Shown here in pieces: positions 1 through 9,414 of a DNA stretch of 64,000 bases; position 1 is the stretch's first letter, and each line of letters starts with the position of its first letter. The stretch comes from Chloroflexota bacterium (GTDB taxonomy: Bacteria; Chloroflexota; UBA11872): contig JAJDZD010000013.1 of NCBI GenBank assembly GCA_022824865.1, positions 79,162 through 143,161 on the forward strand, written 5' to 3'. A program made the translations under genes and the position numbers. Under the pieces are notes generated by a model that saw only the letters and a program-made list of their open reading frames with translations, did not search any database and was not told the DNA's origin.

Positions 1-291
1 AGGCTCATCGCGCCTCGAATAGCTCAACCCAAGCTCGTGCCGGGGCCGCCCAAGCGCTTCGCGCAAACGGTCGGCCTTGCCTGCTCGGTCACCGCGCTGC
101 TGTTGCACTTCGTCGCAGGGTTGTCGGTAGCGGCAGGCGTCGTCCTCGCCATACTGACCGTCTTCGCCGCGCTCGAGTCATTCCTCGGATTCTGCGCCGG
201 CTGCTTCGTCTTCAACCACCTGATTCGCTGGGGCCTGATCCCTCAGTCCGTCTGCGAAGCCTGCGTCAACTTCGACCCGACTCAACATTAG
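1..291 (+). CDS. DUF4395 family membrane protein, 5' truncated by the window edge
   Basis: The frame is open from base 1 (it reads RLIAPRIAQPKLVPGPPKRF), so the GTG at 37 in the ORF track is probably internal and the N-terminus lies outside the window. The visible part has the DUF4395 signature: a PGPPKRFAQ stretch, a hydrophobic helix, a second helix, an FCAGC cysteine pair, and a C-terminal CEAC pair. The family usually has about 130-150 residues, so roughly the last two thirds is present. It is an inner-membrane protein with conserved cysteine pairs. The family has no established reaction and I assign none. Confidence 0.75.
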   Translation, partial: RLIAPRIAQPKLVPGPPKRFAQTVGLACSVTALLLHFVAGLSVAAGVVLAILTVFAALESFLGFCAGCFVFNHLIRWGLIPQSVCEACVNFDPTQH

Positions 292-360
292 ACGGCTCTC
301 TACGAGCTTCAGCGATGCTTCTGTCAGGTTTGGACTGGGCTCGGTGTGCTGACTACAGAC

Positions 361-786
361 CTAGAGCACGCCCTTGGTCAGGATCAGGTTTCCGTAGAGG
401 CGTCGCTCACCGGTGGCCACAATTGCGAAGGCTTGGCGGGCTCGCTCGTAGAAGGCAAATCGCTCCACGCGCTCGAATCCAACCACTCCGCCGTGGGCCG
501 CCTCGGCAATACGTTGAAACTCCACCCAAATCTCGGGTTCAGCGTCGGGATCGCCGACTACGGACATTACGGCGGCCGGCTCGTCAACGTACTCGTCGAG
601 CGGCAGGAGCGAGAGGACGGCCTCGGCGGCGCGGGTTGCCGTCACGTCGTCCAAACGCACCAAACGCTTGGCGTTGGCTTCGGCCGGGAAGTTGGCGTCC
701 ACGATAGCCAGTTCGTCCCCGTGCCCCATGGCCGCGAGGATCCGCAGCAGATCCGGGCCCAGGAGCGGATCGATTCCCTTCAGCAT
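361..786 (-). CDS. fucU: L-fucose mutarotase / RbsD-FucU family sugar mutarotase
   Basis: The protein starts MLKGIDPLLGPDLLRIL, followed by the family motif MGHGDELAIVDANFPA. It ends with YGNLILTKGVL, the usual FucU tail. The family interconverts the anomers of fucose or related sugars in the cytosol, feeding sugar isomerases. I chose the ATG at 786 because it gives 141 residues, close to the family length; the ORF-track extension to 858 adds a non-conserved stretch. It is divergent from the carboxypeptidase-like gene at 915. With the rhamnose mutarotase at 23 kb it suggests deoxysugar use. Confidence 0.85.
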   Translation of the reverse strand: MLKGIDPLLGPDLLRILAAMGHGDELAIVDANFPAEANAKRLVRLDDVTATRAAEAVLSLLPLDEYVDEPAAVMSVVGDPDAEPEIWVEFQRIAEAAHGGVVGFERVERFAFYERARQAFAIVATGERRLYGNLILTKGVL

Positions 787-914
787 GGCGGTGTTCCATG
801 TGGCGGAGCGTGGCGGCATGGTGTCACACGACGGCCTTGCGAAGGTGTGATGCGCCACGGACCACGCGTGACGGTCGCGCTACGCTGAGCCGCCCTGTGG
901 AACATGAGGTGACC

Positions 915-1703
915 TTGAGGAAGCCAGCCGACTACGCCGAGATCACGGCGCGAGTTGAAGCCGCCGCCACTTTGGCAAGCCTCGAGTTGACTCGGTATCC
1001 GATTACGGAGCTTGGCTTGGATCTGTTGCGCGTCGACATTCCAGCGCGGGAACCCGCCGTGGCCCGACTCGCGGTTTTCGCCGGCACGCACGGTGATGAG
1101 CCGGCGCCGGTAGTGACGGTGCTGGAGTTCCTGGAGCAGGGCCTGTGGAAGCGGAGCCCGACGGTTGCCTTCAGCGTCTTTCCATGTCTGAATCCAACCG
1201 GCTATGACCTTGAGACGCGCGAAAACAAAGACGGGATTGACCTGAACCGACAGTTCGCGCGCGACGAAGTGCCCGAAGTCCGCACCCTGCGCGCCGCCGT
1301 GGGGAACGACACCTTCGACACCTTCGTCGACGCCCACGAAGACCCTGAGGAAGTAGGGTTTTACACCTACGCGTTCTTTAGCGACAGTTCCTGGCCGCGT
1401 CTGATCGTGGAAGCAGTGGCCGAGCATGGCCCGATCATCGACACGCCTGAGGCGGACGACCATCCTGTCGAAGGCGGGGTGGTGGCACATGGCGACGAAG
1501 AGACCCGGGACGAACGGTTTCGCGAATACATGGCGGACGGGGAATGGCCATTGCCCTTCTACTTCTATGATCGCGGGATCCGCGACTTCATGACGACCGA
1601 GACGCCGGGGATGATTGCTCTCGCCACCCGTGTAGCCATGCAACACGCCGCGCGTGACCGCCTGGTGGATCTGCTGACAGCCTCAAGGAGCGCCGACACA
1701 TGA
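915..1703 (+). CDS. M14-like zinc carboxypeptidase / AspA-AstE-type deacylase
   Basis: The protein carries a zinc-site pattern typical of M14 and succinylglutamate desuccinylase/aspartoacylase families: GTHGDEPA (His and Glu), then NPTGYDLETRENKDGIDLNRQF and a later DAHED that supplies the second histidine. Such enzymes are soluble amidohydrolases removing a C-terminal or acyl group; the substrate cannot be read from sequence. The ORF track begins at 798, but that leader is non-conserved. GAGG at 906-909 lies five bases before TTG 915, which I chose; GTG 897 and GTG 909 are alternatives. Its stop overlaps the amidohydrolase start by four bases (ATGA). Confidence 0.75.
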   Translation: MRKPADYAEITARVEAAATLASLELTRYPITELGLDLLRVDIPAREPAVARLAVFAGTHGDEPAPVVTVLEFLEQGLWKRSPTVAFSVFPCLNPTGYDLETRENKDGIDLNRQFARDEVPEVRTLRAAVGNDTFDTFVDAHEDPEEVGFYTYAFFSDSSWPRLIVEAVAEHGPIIDTPEADDHPVEGGVVAHGDEETRDERFREYMADGEWPLPFYFYDRGIRDFMTTETPGMIALATRVAMQHAARDRLVDLLTASRSADT

Positions 1704-2590
1704 CGGACACCAGTCTTCCGGTAATCGACGCTCACGCCCACGTTGGCGTGCAGAAGTTGCAGGACCACATGCCGGGCTACTGGCCGGAAGGCAAGAACGG
1801 TCAGTCCGAGGCCGACATGCTGGCCTGTATGGACGCCACCGGGGTCGACTACGCCGTGCTGCATACCTGCAACATCTGGGGCATGAAGTACGCGGCACGG
1901 ATGATTCGCGAGCACGGCGATCGCTTTATAGCCGTCATTAAGGTCGAAGGTGGGGAGGCACACCTCCCGCCCCAGTTGGCGACCATTCGGCGTCATGTGG
2001 AGGACGAAGGATTCAAGGGGCTGTATTACGACCCCTGGCCGCCGTCGGACGACGCCTTCGCCAACTTCCATGCGCCACGATTCTGGCCCGTGTGGGAACT
2101 CGTCGATCAAATGAAGCTGCCGGTCTGCACGGTGTCCTACGGCACCGATTCGCCGGACCACTTCCAGGCCCTGATCAAGCTGCTGGATGCGTGGCCAGAT
2201 CTGACGATTACGGTCGTGCACGGTCTGTACGTGGGAATGAAGGCACCGGAAGGGCTTATTGACGCGCAAGGCCGGGTGACGTTCGACCAGGGCATCGTTG
2301 ACCTGGTGAGGAACTACGACGTCAACCTCGAAGTCCTGGTCGGGTATCCGGGCGCCTGGTGGGGGCCGGACGACGTGGTGCTTCGCGCGCTTTACGACAC
2401 GTTCGGTCCGCGCAAGCTGATCTGGGGATCCGAGTTCACCAAGGCCAACGCGCTGACCCAGGAGCAAGCGCGCTCGCCGGAGTTTTACGGCAACCAGGTC
2501 AACTACCTGCGGGACCACTGCCCCTATATCCCCGACGAGGATCGGGCCTGGATCATGGGCGGGAACACGGCGCGAATCTACGGCGTATAG
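1700..2590 (+). CDS. Amidohydrolase family 2 (ACMSD/COG2159-like) metal-dependent hydrolase
   Basis: The N-terminus IDAHAHVG is the metal-binding HxH strand of the amidohydrolase TIM barrel. A later TITVVHGLYVG supplies a barrel histidine and LIWGSEF the C-terminal acidic segment; the protein ends with the N-T-A-R-I-Y-G pattern common in this family. Members hydrolyse or decarboxylate small carboxylic substrates in the cytosol. The length (296 residues) is normal. ATG 1700 overlaps the previous stop, so it is translationally coupled to the carboxypeptidase-like gene and probably acts in the same catabolic step series. Confidence 0.8.
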   Translation: MTDTSLPVIDAHAHVGVQKLQDHMPGYWPEGKNGQSEADMLACMDATGVDYAVLHTCNIWGMKYAARMIREHGDRFIAVIKVEGGEAHLPPQLATIRRHVEDEGFKGLYYDPWPPSDDAFANFHAPRFWPVWELVDQMKLPVCTVSYGTDSPDHFQALIKLLDAWPDLTITVVHGLYVGMKAPEGLIDAQGRVTFDQGIVDLVRNYDVNLEVLVGYPGAWWGPDDVVLRALYDTFGPRKLIWGSEFTKANALTQEQARSPEFYGNQVNYLRDHCPYIPDEDRAWIMGGNTARIYGV

Positions 2591-2707
2591 GCCGCGACCC
2601 GCGGCGGATCGGCTATCCGGCACCTGCCTCTGTGTAGCAGGTCTTACAGTCGACATCGACACCGCGCTGCATAGAATGCTTGGACGGCGTGGCGCAATGG
2701 TGGGCTC

Positions 2708-3127
2708 ATGCAATCGTCGAAGGCTCGACGACTCATTCGACTACTGGCTACATGTCTCTGGCTGCCGCTGGCGATCCTGGTGCTATCGGTGATTCGCTTC
2801 GGAGGCTTGCCGACCGATGGCGGCCTGGGCGGTCCACTGGCGGTTGCCGCCATGGTTGGGTCCATGGTCCTCTTCACCTGGATCGCGGCGATACCGCTGA
2901 CCGTGGCGTTGGCGCTGTTACTTCGTCGCGCACGCATCGTCGCCTACGCGTGCGGAGCGGTGCTTGGCCCGATCACGGTGTTTGGCGCGTTGATCGGCGG
3001 CCTGTTCGGGCCCATCGGCATCCTGGCCTACCCGCTGGTGTTCTCCGCTCCGGCCTGGGTCGCCCTTGGCATCACCGTCCTCGTTCAACGCAACCGAACG
3101 GACGCGCAGCCGGCAGAGAGCGCCTAG
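2708..3127 (+). CDS. Hypothetical multi-pass membrane protein
   Basis: I do not recognise a family. The 139-residue protein has a short basic N-terminus and about four hydrophobic segments (roughly residues 10-30, 43-75, 80-105 and 107-128), so it is likely an inner-membrane protein. It stands alone between the amidohydrolase and the convergent amidase. The start is the ATG at 2708, with no strong ribosome-binding site. Confidence 0.55.
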   Translation: MQSSKARRLIRLLATCLWLPLAILVLSVIRFGGLPTDGGLGGPLAVAAMVGSMVLFTWIAAIPLTVALALLLRRARIVAYACGAVLGPITVFGALIGGLFGPIGILAYPLVFSAPAWVALGITVLVQRNRTDAQPAESA

Positions 3128-3174
3128 CGCAGTCCACTCCGTCGCTGCCTGGGCCTAGTCCGCGATCGAATCAA

Positions 3175-4560
3175 CTAGGCCGGGACGACCGGTCGTCGCT
3201 CGTGGTATGCGGTGGCCTGTTGAAAGGCGTGGCCGATTTGGAGGACGGTGGCGTCGTCGTGCATGCGGCCGACGATTTGCAGGCCTACGGGTAGGCCGTC
3301 CGCAAAGCCCATCGGGATGACTAGCGCCGGATGATGCGACGAGTTGAACAACGAGGCGTGCAGGGTGTCGTTGGCGCGGGCGTCGAAGCGTTGGATGGGT
3401 TCGGCCGGATACGGATAAGCCGGGCTGAGCAGGAAATCGCGGGACTCCAGGGCAATCGAGACCGCGGTCTCGATGTCGGCGCGGGCTTCCAATCCCCGCA
3501 GGTAGTCGAAAGCCGACGCGTCGGCACCGACGTTCAGGCGTTGATGGATGGACTCGTCAATGGAACTGAAATCGCCGTCGAACATCGCGTGGATGCTGAC
3601 GTATCCCTCGGAGCGGGAAACGACCTGGGCGGCCTTTGGGTCAAGGTCTGTAGGCAGCGACCAGGTGTCGATCGCGACGCTGTGATCGCGAATGACCTGA
3701 ACCGCATCAGCGAATAGCTCGCGGATTCGCGGCTCCGCGTCGTCCGCGAAGTCCCGGACGATTCCAGCTCGATAGCCACCGATCGGGTCGTCGAGTGTGG
3801 CGGCGAAGCTGCCGGCTGGCTGTGTGACTGCGTCCGGGTCGTTCGGGTCCGGTCCGGCCATGACCTCCAGCATCAGCGCGCAGTCGGCGGCCGAACGCGT
3901 CATCGGACCGATGTGGTCGAAGTTGCGAACGAGGGGTCTGGCGCCCGTGCGGCCGACCAGACCGTGCGTTGGTTTCAGTCCGCTGATGCCGGTCATGTGC
4001 GCGGGAATCCGCACCGAACCGCCGGTGTCGGTACCCAGCGCCCCGAGAGCCATGCCCGTGGCAATGGCGGCGCCGGAACCGCCCGACGATCCACCGGGAT
4101 GCCGGGTCAGATCCCAGGGATTGCGCGTCGGCCCGAAGTGCGGGTTATCGGTGGTGATGCCGCGGGCGAGCTCGTGGGTGTTGGTCTTGCCCAGGATCAC
4201 CGCGCCGGCGTTCCGCAACTGCCGCACCACGTGGGCATCGGCATCGGGACGATGGTCGCGATACCTGATCGATCCATAAGTCGTCACCACGCCTTCGGTG
4301 TCGATGACGTCCTTAATGGCGATGGGGATTCCGTCCAACGGGCCAAGCTGCCGGTCGGCGGCGATGCGAGAGTCAGCCGCTCGCGCATCAGCTCGCGCGG
4401 AATCGGCCATGACCAACGTGTAGGCGTTGAGCGTCGGGTTGAGCCGCTCGATGCGGTCCAGCACGGCCTCGGTCAGGTCCAGCGACGACAGTTTGCCGCT
4501 GGCGAGCGCCGCCGCAGCCTCGCCGATTCCGAGATAGCCCAGATCCTGCCTGTCGGCCAT
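3175..4560 (-). CDS. Amidase-signature family enzyme (GatA-like amidase)
   Basis: This 461-residue protein carries the full amidase signature: catalytic Lys at about residue 83 (PIAIKDVID), the cis-Ser in HPGGSSGGSGAA near 158, and nucleophile Ser near 182 in TDTGGSVRIPA. The family hydrolyses carboxamides through a Ser-cisSer-Lys triad. No gatB or gatC is adjacent, so a stand-alone amidase is more likely than the tRNA amidotransferase subunit. It is transcribed leftward, divergent from the dioxygenase at 4683. Confidence 0.88.
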   Translation of the reverse strand: MADRQDLGYLGIGEAAAALASGKLSSLDLTEAVLDRIERLNPTLNAYTLVMADSARADARAADSRIAADRQLGPLDGIPIAIKDVIDTEGVVTTYGSIRYRDHRPDADAHVVRQLRNAGAVILGKTNTHELARGITTDNPHFGPTRNPWDLTRHPGGSSGGSGAAIATGMALGALGTDTGGSVRIPAHMTGISGLKPTHGLVGRTGARPLVRNFDHIGPMTRSAADCALMLEVMAGPDPNDPDAVTQPAGSFAATLDDPIGGYRAGIVRDFADDAEPRIRELFADAVQVIRDHSVAIDTWSLPTDLDPKAAQVVSRSEGYVSIHAMFDGDFSSIDESIHQRLNVGADASAFDYLRGLEARADIETAVSIALESRDFLLSPAYPYPAEPIQRFDARANDTLHASLFNSSHHPALVIPMGFADGLPVGLQIVGRMHDDATVLQIGHAFQQATAYHERRPVVPA

Positions 4561-4682
4561 TGGCGTCGCGCTCCATGCGTCCGGTGAACCGCGGCCTACG
4601 GTATCAGCCGTGGGCGGCCGTTGTTCCGTCCGCTCTGCGAGTGCCAGAATCGGCCGCCCGATGCCTGCGGATCCGAAACCCC

Positions 4683-5480
4683 ATGTCTAATCCTCATGCC
4701 GACGAACTGCTTGAGCGTGGCGTCACGCTGATCGAAGGCGTGATTCCTTCAGACGAGGTGCCCGGAATTCGTGATCGCGTCCGGGCCGACATTCTGGCCA
4801 ACAGCGACATCGACATCCCGGCGCTGGGTAAGACCTCCAACCTCCTGCGGATCAACCAGGACCTGGCCCCCTACCTGGCAGAGCCGCGGCTGACGGCCGT
4901 GCTGGACGCCACGCTTGGCCCGGGCTTTCGACTGTCGTTTTTTACGGGATTCGTGACCGGGCCGGGGCGCACGCGTGACGTCTGGCACGCCGACTGGCCA
5001 TACAACCAGGAGCACAACACGCGGATCCCAGCACCGTATCCGGACGTCCCGCTGCACTTCACCACCTTCTGGATGCTGACGGACTTCAAGGTCGAGAATG
5101 GGGCCACGATCATCGTTCCCGGCAGTCACAAGCTGAGCGACCACCCACGCGACGGTGGTCCTTATGGCGACGCGATGACGCCGCGGGGCGACGAAGAGCG
5201 GCTGATCGGTTCGGCCGGGTCGGTAGGCATCGTGGACAGCCGCATCTGGCACGCCGTGTCGCCAAATCTCACGGACCAGGACCGGGTGGCCGTCGTGATC
5301 CGCTACGCCGCCTGGTGGCTAAACCTCAATCCAACGCGCACGAGTTCACAGGAATACGATTCGGCGTATCACAAGTCGCGGATCGATGACTTGCCGGAGG
5401 ACGTGTACCTGGGCCTCCCCGCCGAGGTACAACCGCAGGTTCGCCACCTGCTGCCGCCGGGAGCGGCGGCGCTGGCGTAA
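4683..5480 (+). CDS. Phytanoyl-CoA dioxygenase (PhyH) family Fe(II)/2-oxoglutarate oxygenase
   Basis: The fold is shown by an HxD iron site (DVWHADWPYN, His about 102 and Asp about 104) and a distal histidine in RIWHAVSPN near 190, followed by the RVAVVIRY strand that would hold 2-oxoglutarate. PhyH-family proteins hydroxylate varied small molecules, so the substrate is unknown. I start at ATG 4683 (MSNPHADELL), because the upstream 41 codons of the ORF overlap the promoter side of the amidase and look non-coding. Confidence 0.85.
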   Translation: MSNPHADELLERGVTLIEGVIPSDEVPGIRDRVRADILANSDIDIPALGKTSNLLRINQDLAPYLAEPRLTAVLDATLGPGFRLSFFTGFVTGPGRTRDVWHADWPYNQEHNTRIPAPYPDVPLHFTTFWMLTDFKVENGATIIVPGSHKLSDHPRDGGPYGDAMTPRGDEERLIGSAGSVGIVDSRIWHAVSPNLTDQDRVAVVIRYAAWWLNLNPTRTSSQEYDSAYHKSRIDDLPEDVYLGLPAEVQPQVRHLLPPGAAALA

Positions 5481-5508
5481 GTCGCTCGACGCCGCCGAGG
5501 GGTCTCGC

Positions 5509-5886
5509 CTAGCCAACGGTGCCGTCGTCGCGTCGGTGCAGCATGACGGGGTTGCCGTCCAGATCGCCTACGATCGCTATTGTGCAGGTGCCGCTTTCAA
5601 ACGGCTCCACGGCGACGCTGCCGCCGGCTTCGCGAACTCTCTCGGCCATTGCGGCGACATCCTCACAGGCAAACGCCGTGGACGGGCGCATGCCGGAGTC
5701 GGGCGCAGCGATAGGGGCATCGTCCTCCACGTGCAGCGCGACTGTCGTGTCCCCCGCCTGCAGTTCGCCCCACATGCCGCCCACGCTGAAGGTTGGCGTG
5801 AGGCCCAGCACATCGCGGTAGAACGCCGTGGCCTTTTCGAGGTCGGAAACCGGGAAGTACACGTAGTCAACGCCCAGAACTTTCAT
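5509..5886 (-). CDS. VOC (glyoxalase/bleomycin-resistance) superfamily protein
   Basis: The 125-residue protein shows one full VOC module pair: YFPVSDLEKATAFYRDVLGL at the start, ELQAGDTTVALHV in the middle, then a second beta-alpha module ending DLDGNPVMLHRR. Such proteins bind a divalent metal and act on or bind small molecules. A GGGGG run lies just upstream of ATG 5886. It is divergent from another VOC gene at 6036; specific function cannot be assigned. Confidence 0.8.
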   Translation of the reverse strand: MKVLGVDYVYFPVSDLEKATAFYRDVLGLTPTFSVGGMWGELQAGDTTVALHVEDDAPIAAPDSGMRPSTAFACEDVAAMAERVREAGGSVAVEPFESGTCTIAIVGDLDGNPVMLHRRDDGTVG

Positions 5887-6035
5887 CGCATCCCCCTTGG
5901 GTTCCGCTGGAACACGCGCGATCGGACTCGCAGCTTATGCCGCCGAACACCTCGGCACTCAGGAAGGTTTGCGACGGTGCCCTGCGGGCACGGCGTTCAT
6001 CCTTGCAAATCGCAGACTCGACAGGGAGCAGGCAG

Positions 6036-6401
6036 ATGGCGAACCCCGTGGTGCACTGGGAAGTCAACGGTAAGGACGGCCCGGCGCTGCACAAGTTCTT
6101 CGGCGACCTCTTCGACTGGCAGGTCCTCACCGATAACCCAATGGGCTATGGCGTTGTCGGCGCAGACCCCGAGTGCGACAACAGCATCGGCGGCGGCATC
6201 GGCCAGACGTTCGACGGCTCGTCCGGCTTCGTCACTTTCTACGTAGAGGTTGTCGACGTCACGGCAACCCTGGAAAAGGCGGCCGGCCTGGGCCGCAAGA
6301 TCCTGATGCCCGAGACCGACGTCATGGAAAGCGTGACAATCGGCCACGTTGCCGATCCGAAAGGGCACATCATCGGCTTGCTGAAGAAGGAGTCGATGTA
6401 G
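6036..6401 (+). CDS. VOC superfamily protein
   Basis: The protein starts MANPVVHWEVNGKDGPALHKFF with an FFGDLFDWQV helix, the common opening of short single-domain VOC proteins annotated as glyoxalase-like. It ends VADPKGHIIGLLKK, the usual metal-ligand strand. A GGGAG run precedes ATG 6036, so I dropped the 33-codon extension in the ORF track. It has 121 residues and no clear operon partner. Confidence 0.8.
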   Translation: MANPVVHWEVNGKDGPALHKFFGDLFDWQVLTDNPMGYGVVGADPECDNSIGGGIGQTFDGSSGFVTFYVEVVDVTATLEKAAGLGRKILMPETDVMESVTIGHVADPKGHIIGLLKKESM

Positions 6402-6497
6402 GGGGTCTCGACGCCCTCCCGGCTTGCCTGCGAATGCGTCCGCGGCAGGGCCGTTGACGGCTAAACTGGCGTTCCGGCCGCAGGCTTGGAGGGGACC

Positions 6498-7475
6498 ATG
6501 GTTCGCGCAGCGTTCATAGGCGCAGGCCGCAGGGCCACCAGCGCGCACTATCCGGCGATCGACCGGGCCCATCGACGCGTCGAGCTGGCGGCGATGTGTG
6601 AGCTGGACGAGGATCGGCTCGCAACCACCGCCGACCAGTACGACGTCGAAGGCCGCTATAGCGATTTCCGGGAGATGCTGGAGCGGGAGACCCCCGAGGT
6701 TGTCTATGCAGTCACGAGGCCTCCCGACATTGCCGACATCGCGGTGGAAGTGCTGGCCTCCGGCGCGCATCTCTTCGTCGAGAAGCCGCCCGGTGTCGGA
6801 TCGGCGGATGCCGAGAAGATCGCTGCGGCGGCGGAGGCCAACAACCGCATCGTCTGCGTGGGTCTGCAGCGCCGTTGGACGCCGATGCTCCGCGCGGCGC
6901 GGGCGCGGGTCGAAGTCAACGGCCCTGTCATGTTGGCCAGCGCCGGCATGAGCAAGAACCTGATCGCAGACGACCAAGGCGGCCGTGTTCTCAACCGGCT
7001 CTACGAGCAGGACATTCACATGGTGGACTGGCTGCGCTGGCTCTGCGGCGGAACCTGGGACCAGGTGCTGACCCGCGGCGATGACACCTACACAGGCTGG
7101 ATGAACACCTACAACTCCATCATCCACTTCACCAATGGGGCCGTGGCGGTGCACTCGGTGACCGGCCACGCGGGGGCTCGCCACTACCGGATCGAGATGC
7201 ACGGCAACGGCGTCAGCGCCTATCTGTTGCCGCCCATCCACGGGCAGATCTACGCCGACGACCGACCGGAGCCGGAGATCATCGAAGGCCAGCCGATTCC
7301 TGGTCACCCCGGCGGAAATTTAGATGACGGAGTTGATGCGCTGCACGCCGATTTCCTGAACGCCATCGCGGAAGGCCGGCAACCGCTTACGAACATCCAT
7401 GACGTGATTCACTCGGTGCGGCTTCTGGAGGAGATCGGGCAGCTCGATCCGACCGGCCAGCCGCTGAAGACCTAG
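6498..7475 (+). CDS. Gfo/Idh/MocA family NAD(P)-dependent oxidoreductase
   Basis: An N-terminal Rossmann fold (AAFIGAGRRA) is followed by HLFVEKPPG, the family EKP motif with the catalytic-region lysine, and a C-terminal alpha/beta domain. The family oxidises or reduces sugars and inositols with NAD(P). GGAGGGG at 6488-6494 sits just before ATG 6498, favouring this start over 6486. Only nine bases separate it from the GH4 glycosidase, so both probably act on one imported glycoside or sugar acid. Confidence 0.87.
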   Translation: MVRAAFIGAGRRATSAHYPAIDRAHRRVELAAMCELDEDRLATTADQYDVEGRYSDFREMLERETPEVVYAVTRPPDIADIAVEVLASGAHLFVEKPPGVGSADAEKIAAAAEANNRIVCVGLQRRWTPMLRAARARVEVNGPVMLASAGMSKNLIADDQGGRVLNRLYEQDIHMVDWLRWLCGGTWDQVLTRGDDTYTGWMNTYNSIIHFTNGAVAVHSVTGHAGARHYRIEMHGNGVSAYLLPPIHGQIYADDRPEPEIIEGQPIPGHPGGNLDDGVDALHADFLNAIAEGRQPLTNIHDVIHSVRLLEEIGQLDPTGQPLKT

Positions 7476-7484
7476 GTTCGCGCC

Positions 7485-8963
7485 GTGGCCCTGAAGATCG
7501 CGGTGATCGGCGCCGGCAGCGTGGGCTTCACGCGCCGGCTCATGCGGGACATCCTGTCGGTTCCGGAGTTGCAGGACACGCACTTTGCGCTAACCGACAT
7601 CTCGCAACCCAACCTGGATCTGGTCACGCAGCTCTGCCAGAAGGACATCCGCACCAACAAGCTGCAGGCCCGAGTTTCGGCCACTACCGACCGCCGACAG
7701 GCCTTTCGCGATGCCGATTTCGTGATCTGCTGCGTGCGCGTGGGCGGATTAGACGCGTTCAAACTGGACGTAGAGATTCCGCTGAAGTACGGCGTGGACC
7801 AGTGCGTGGGCGACACGATCTGCGCCGGCGGGATCATGTATGCCCAGCGCACCATTCCTCAGTTGCTGGCCTTCGGCGAAGACATCCTCGACGTGGCCAA
7901 GCCGGATGCATTGCTGCTGAATTACGCCAACCCCATGGCCATGAACTGCTGGGCGCTGCTGGACCACGGCGTTAACGTGGTGGGGCTGTGCCACGGCATC
8001 GAGCACGGCTGGACCCAGATTGCCGAGGTGCTGGGCGCGGACCGACGCGAGGACGTTGACATCATCTGCGCCGGCATCAACCACCAGACCTGGTACACGC
8101 GCATCGAGCACCAGGGCCGCGAGATCGGCAGCGAGGAGTTGCTGGCGGCCTTCGAGGCGCATCCTAGATTCTCCAATACAGAGAAAGTGCGTATCGACGT
8201 GCTGCGGCGGTTCGGCTACTACTCAACCGAGTCGAACGGCCACCTGTCCGAGTACCTGCCGTGGTACCGGAAGCGTCCGGAGGAGATCGAACGCTGGATC
8301 GACCTTGCCAGTTGGGGAAACGGCGAGACCGGCGGGTATTTGAGGGTCAGTACCGAGAAGCGCAACTGGTTTGAGACGGACTTTCCCGAGTGGATGGCTG
8401 CCGACGATCCGCCGATCAGCACCGAGGACCGGTCCGACGAGCGCGGCAGCCGAATCATCGAGGCCCTGGAAACCGGCCGGCCCTACCGCGGGTTCTTCAA
8501 CGTCCGCAACGACGGCGCGATCAGCAATCTGGCCGACGACGCAATTGTGGAAGTGCCCGGGTACGTAGATGCGCTGGGTATTCACATCCCGAGAGTGGGC
8601 GATCTACCGCTGGCCTGCGCGGCCACGTGTACCGCCTCGATCGACGTGCAACGCATGGGTGCCCGCGCTGCCGCGGCCGGCGACTCCACGCTGCTGAAAC
8701 AGGCCATGCTGCACGACCCGCTGGTGGGAGCCGTGTGCGACCCGCCGGAGGTCTGGCGCATGGCGGACGAGATGCTGGTGGCGCAGGCCGAGTGGCTTCC
8801 GCAGTACGCGGACGAGATCCCCAAGGCAGTCGAGCGGCTGCAAGCACCGTCCGACGTGAAGACTCGGGACTGGCAAGGCGCCGCCCGAAAGCAGGTGCGC
8901 TCACTCGAGGAGATCCGGGAGGCCGACGAGAGACCTCCGATGCCGGTGAGCCAGCGGCGCTGA
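7485..8963 (+). CDS. melA: Glycoside hydrolase family 4 (alpha-galactosidase/6-phospho-glucosidase type)
   Basis: GH4 enzymes cleave glycosides by an NAD+- and Mn2+-dependent redox mechanism. Here the NAD loop is IGAGSVGFTR (about 8-17), a VGDTICAGG segment lies near 108-116, NYANPM near 146-151, the metal-binding CHGIEH near 169-174, and GINHQTWY near 198-204. The length, 492 residues, is a little above the family norm. The substrate (galactoside, glucuronide or other) is not decided by these motifs. GTG 7485 is used. The gene likely forms an operon with the preceding Gfo/Idh gene. Confidence 0.85.
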   Translation: MALKIAVIGAGSVGFTRRLMRDILSVPELQDTHFALTDISQPNLDLVTQLCQKDIRTNKLQARVSATTDRRQAFRDADFVICCVRVGGLDAFKLDVEIPLKYGVDQCVGDTICAGGIMYAQRTIPQLLAFGEDILDVAKPDALLLNYANPMAMNCWALLDHGVNVVGLCHGIEHGWTQIAEVLGADRREDVDIICAGINHQTWYTRIEHQGREIGSEELLAAFEAHPRFSNTEKVRIDVLRRFGYYSTESNGHLSEYLPWYRKRPEEIERWIDLASWGNGETGGYLRVSTEKRNWFETDFPEWMAADDPPISTEDRSDERGSRIIEALETGRPYRGFFNVRNDGAISNLADDAIVEVPGYVDALGIHIPRVGDLPLACAATCTASIDVQRMGARAAAAGDSTLLKQAMLHDPLVGAVCDPPEVWRMADEMLVAQAEWLPQYADEIPKAVERLQAPSDVKTRDWQGAARKQVRSLEEIREADERPPMPVSQRR

Positions 8964-9090
8964 TCAGAGACCCCGGTGCGTCGGGGTGAGGTAGGATTTC
9001 GGCAGTGACTGGGCGGCACTCCGAGAGAGACTGCTTGCCCATGCCCATAACCTCCGCGCGAGCTATCCGCACAGAGATCCCCGGCGCGCC

Positions 9091-9414
9091 ATGAGCGCGG
9101 ACCTAGCCACGATGCTGGTGGCGACTGTGACCGTTGGCGTGAACCTGGCCGGCCCTACCCTGGCTCTTTGGCGTGGCGTGCGTACCGATATCCGCGCCAT
9201 GGAAGCGGGGCTGCGCGCCGACATCCGCGCGGTTGAAGCTAGCCTTCGTGCTGAAGACGCCGAACTTCGAGCTGATATCCGTGCTGTGCGAGCGGCTATT
9301 GACGCCGGCCGGCTGGCGCACGAGGCACTGCATGCGGCTGAGCGGCAGACTAGGGCAGACGAATGGCGCGAACTGTTGGCGACAATTGCAGGCAACCGGG
9401 AGGGCGCGCCATGA
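9091..9414 (+). CDS. Tandem-array small membrane/coiled-coil protein, copy 1
   Basis: The 107-residue protein has one N-terminal hydrophobic helix (about residues 7-28, ending LALWRG) and then a charged Ala/Arg/Glu-rich helix, predicted coiled coil, containing RADIRAVRAAIDAGR and HEALHAAERQ. It is the first of four related units in a row. Its stop overlaps the start of copy 2 as ATGA. I do not recognise a named function; the architecture would tether a coiled coil to the membrane. Confidence 0.6.
   Translation: MSADLATMLVATVTVGVNLAGPTLALWRGVRTDIRAMEAGLRADIRAVEASLRAEDAELRADIRAVRAAIDAGRLAHEALHAAERQTRADEWRELLATIAGNREGAP

Noticed and set aside
315-888. Plus-strand ORFs at 315-888
   Set aside because: Shadows of fucU on the opposite strand.
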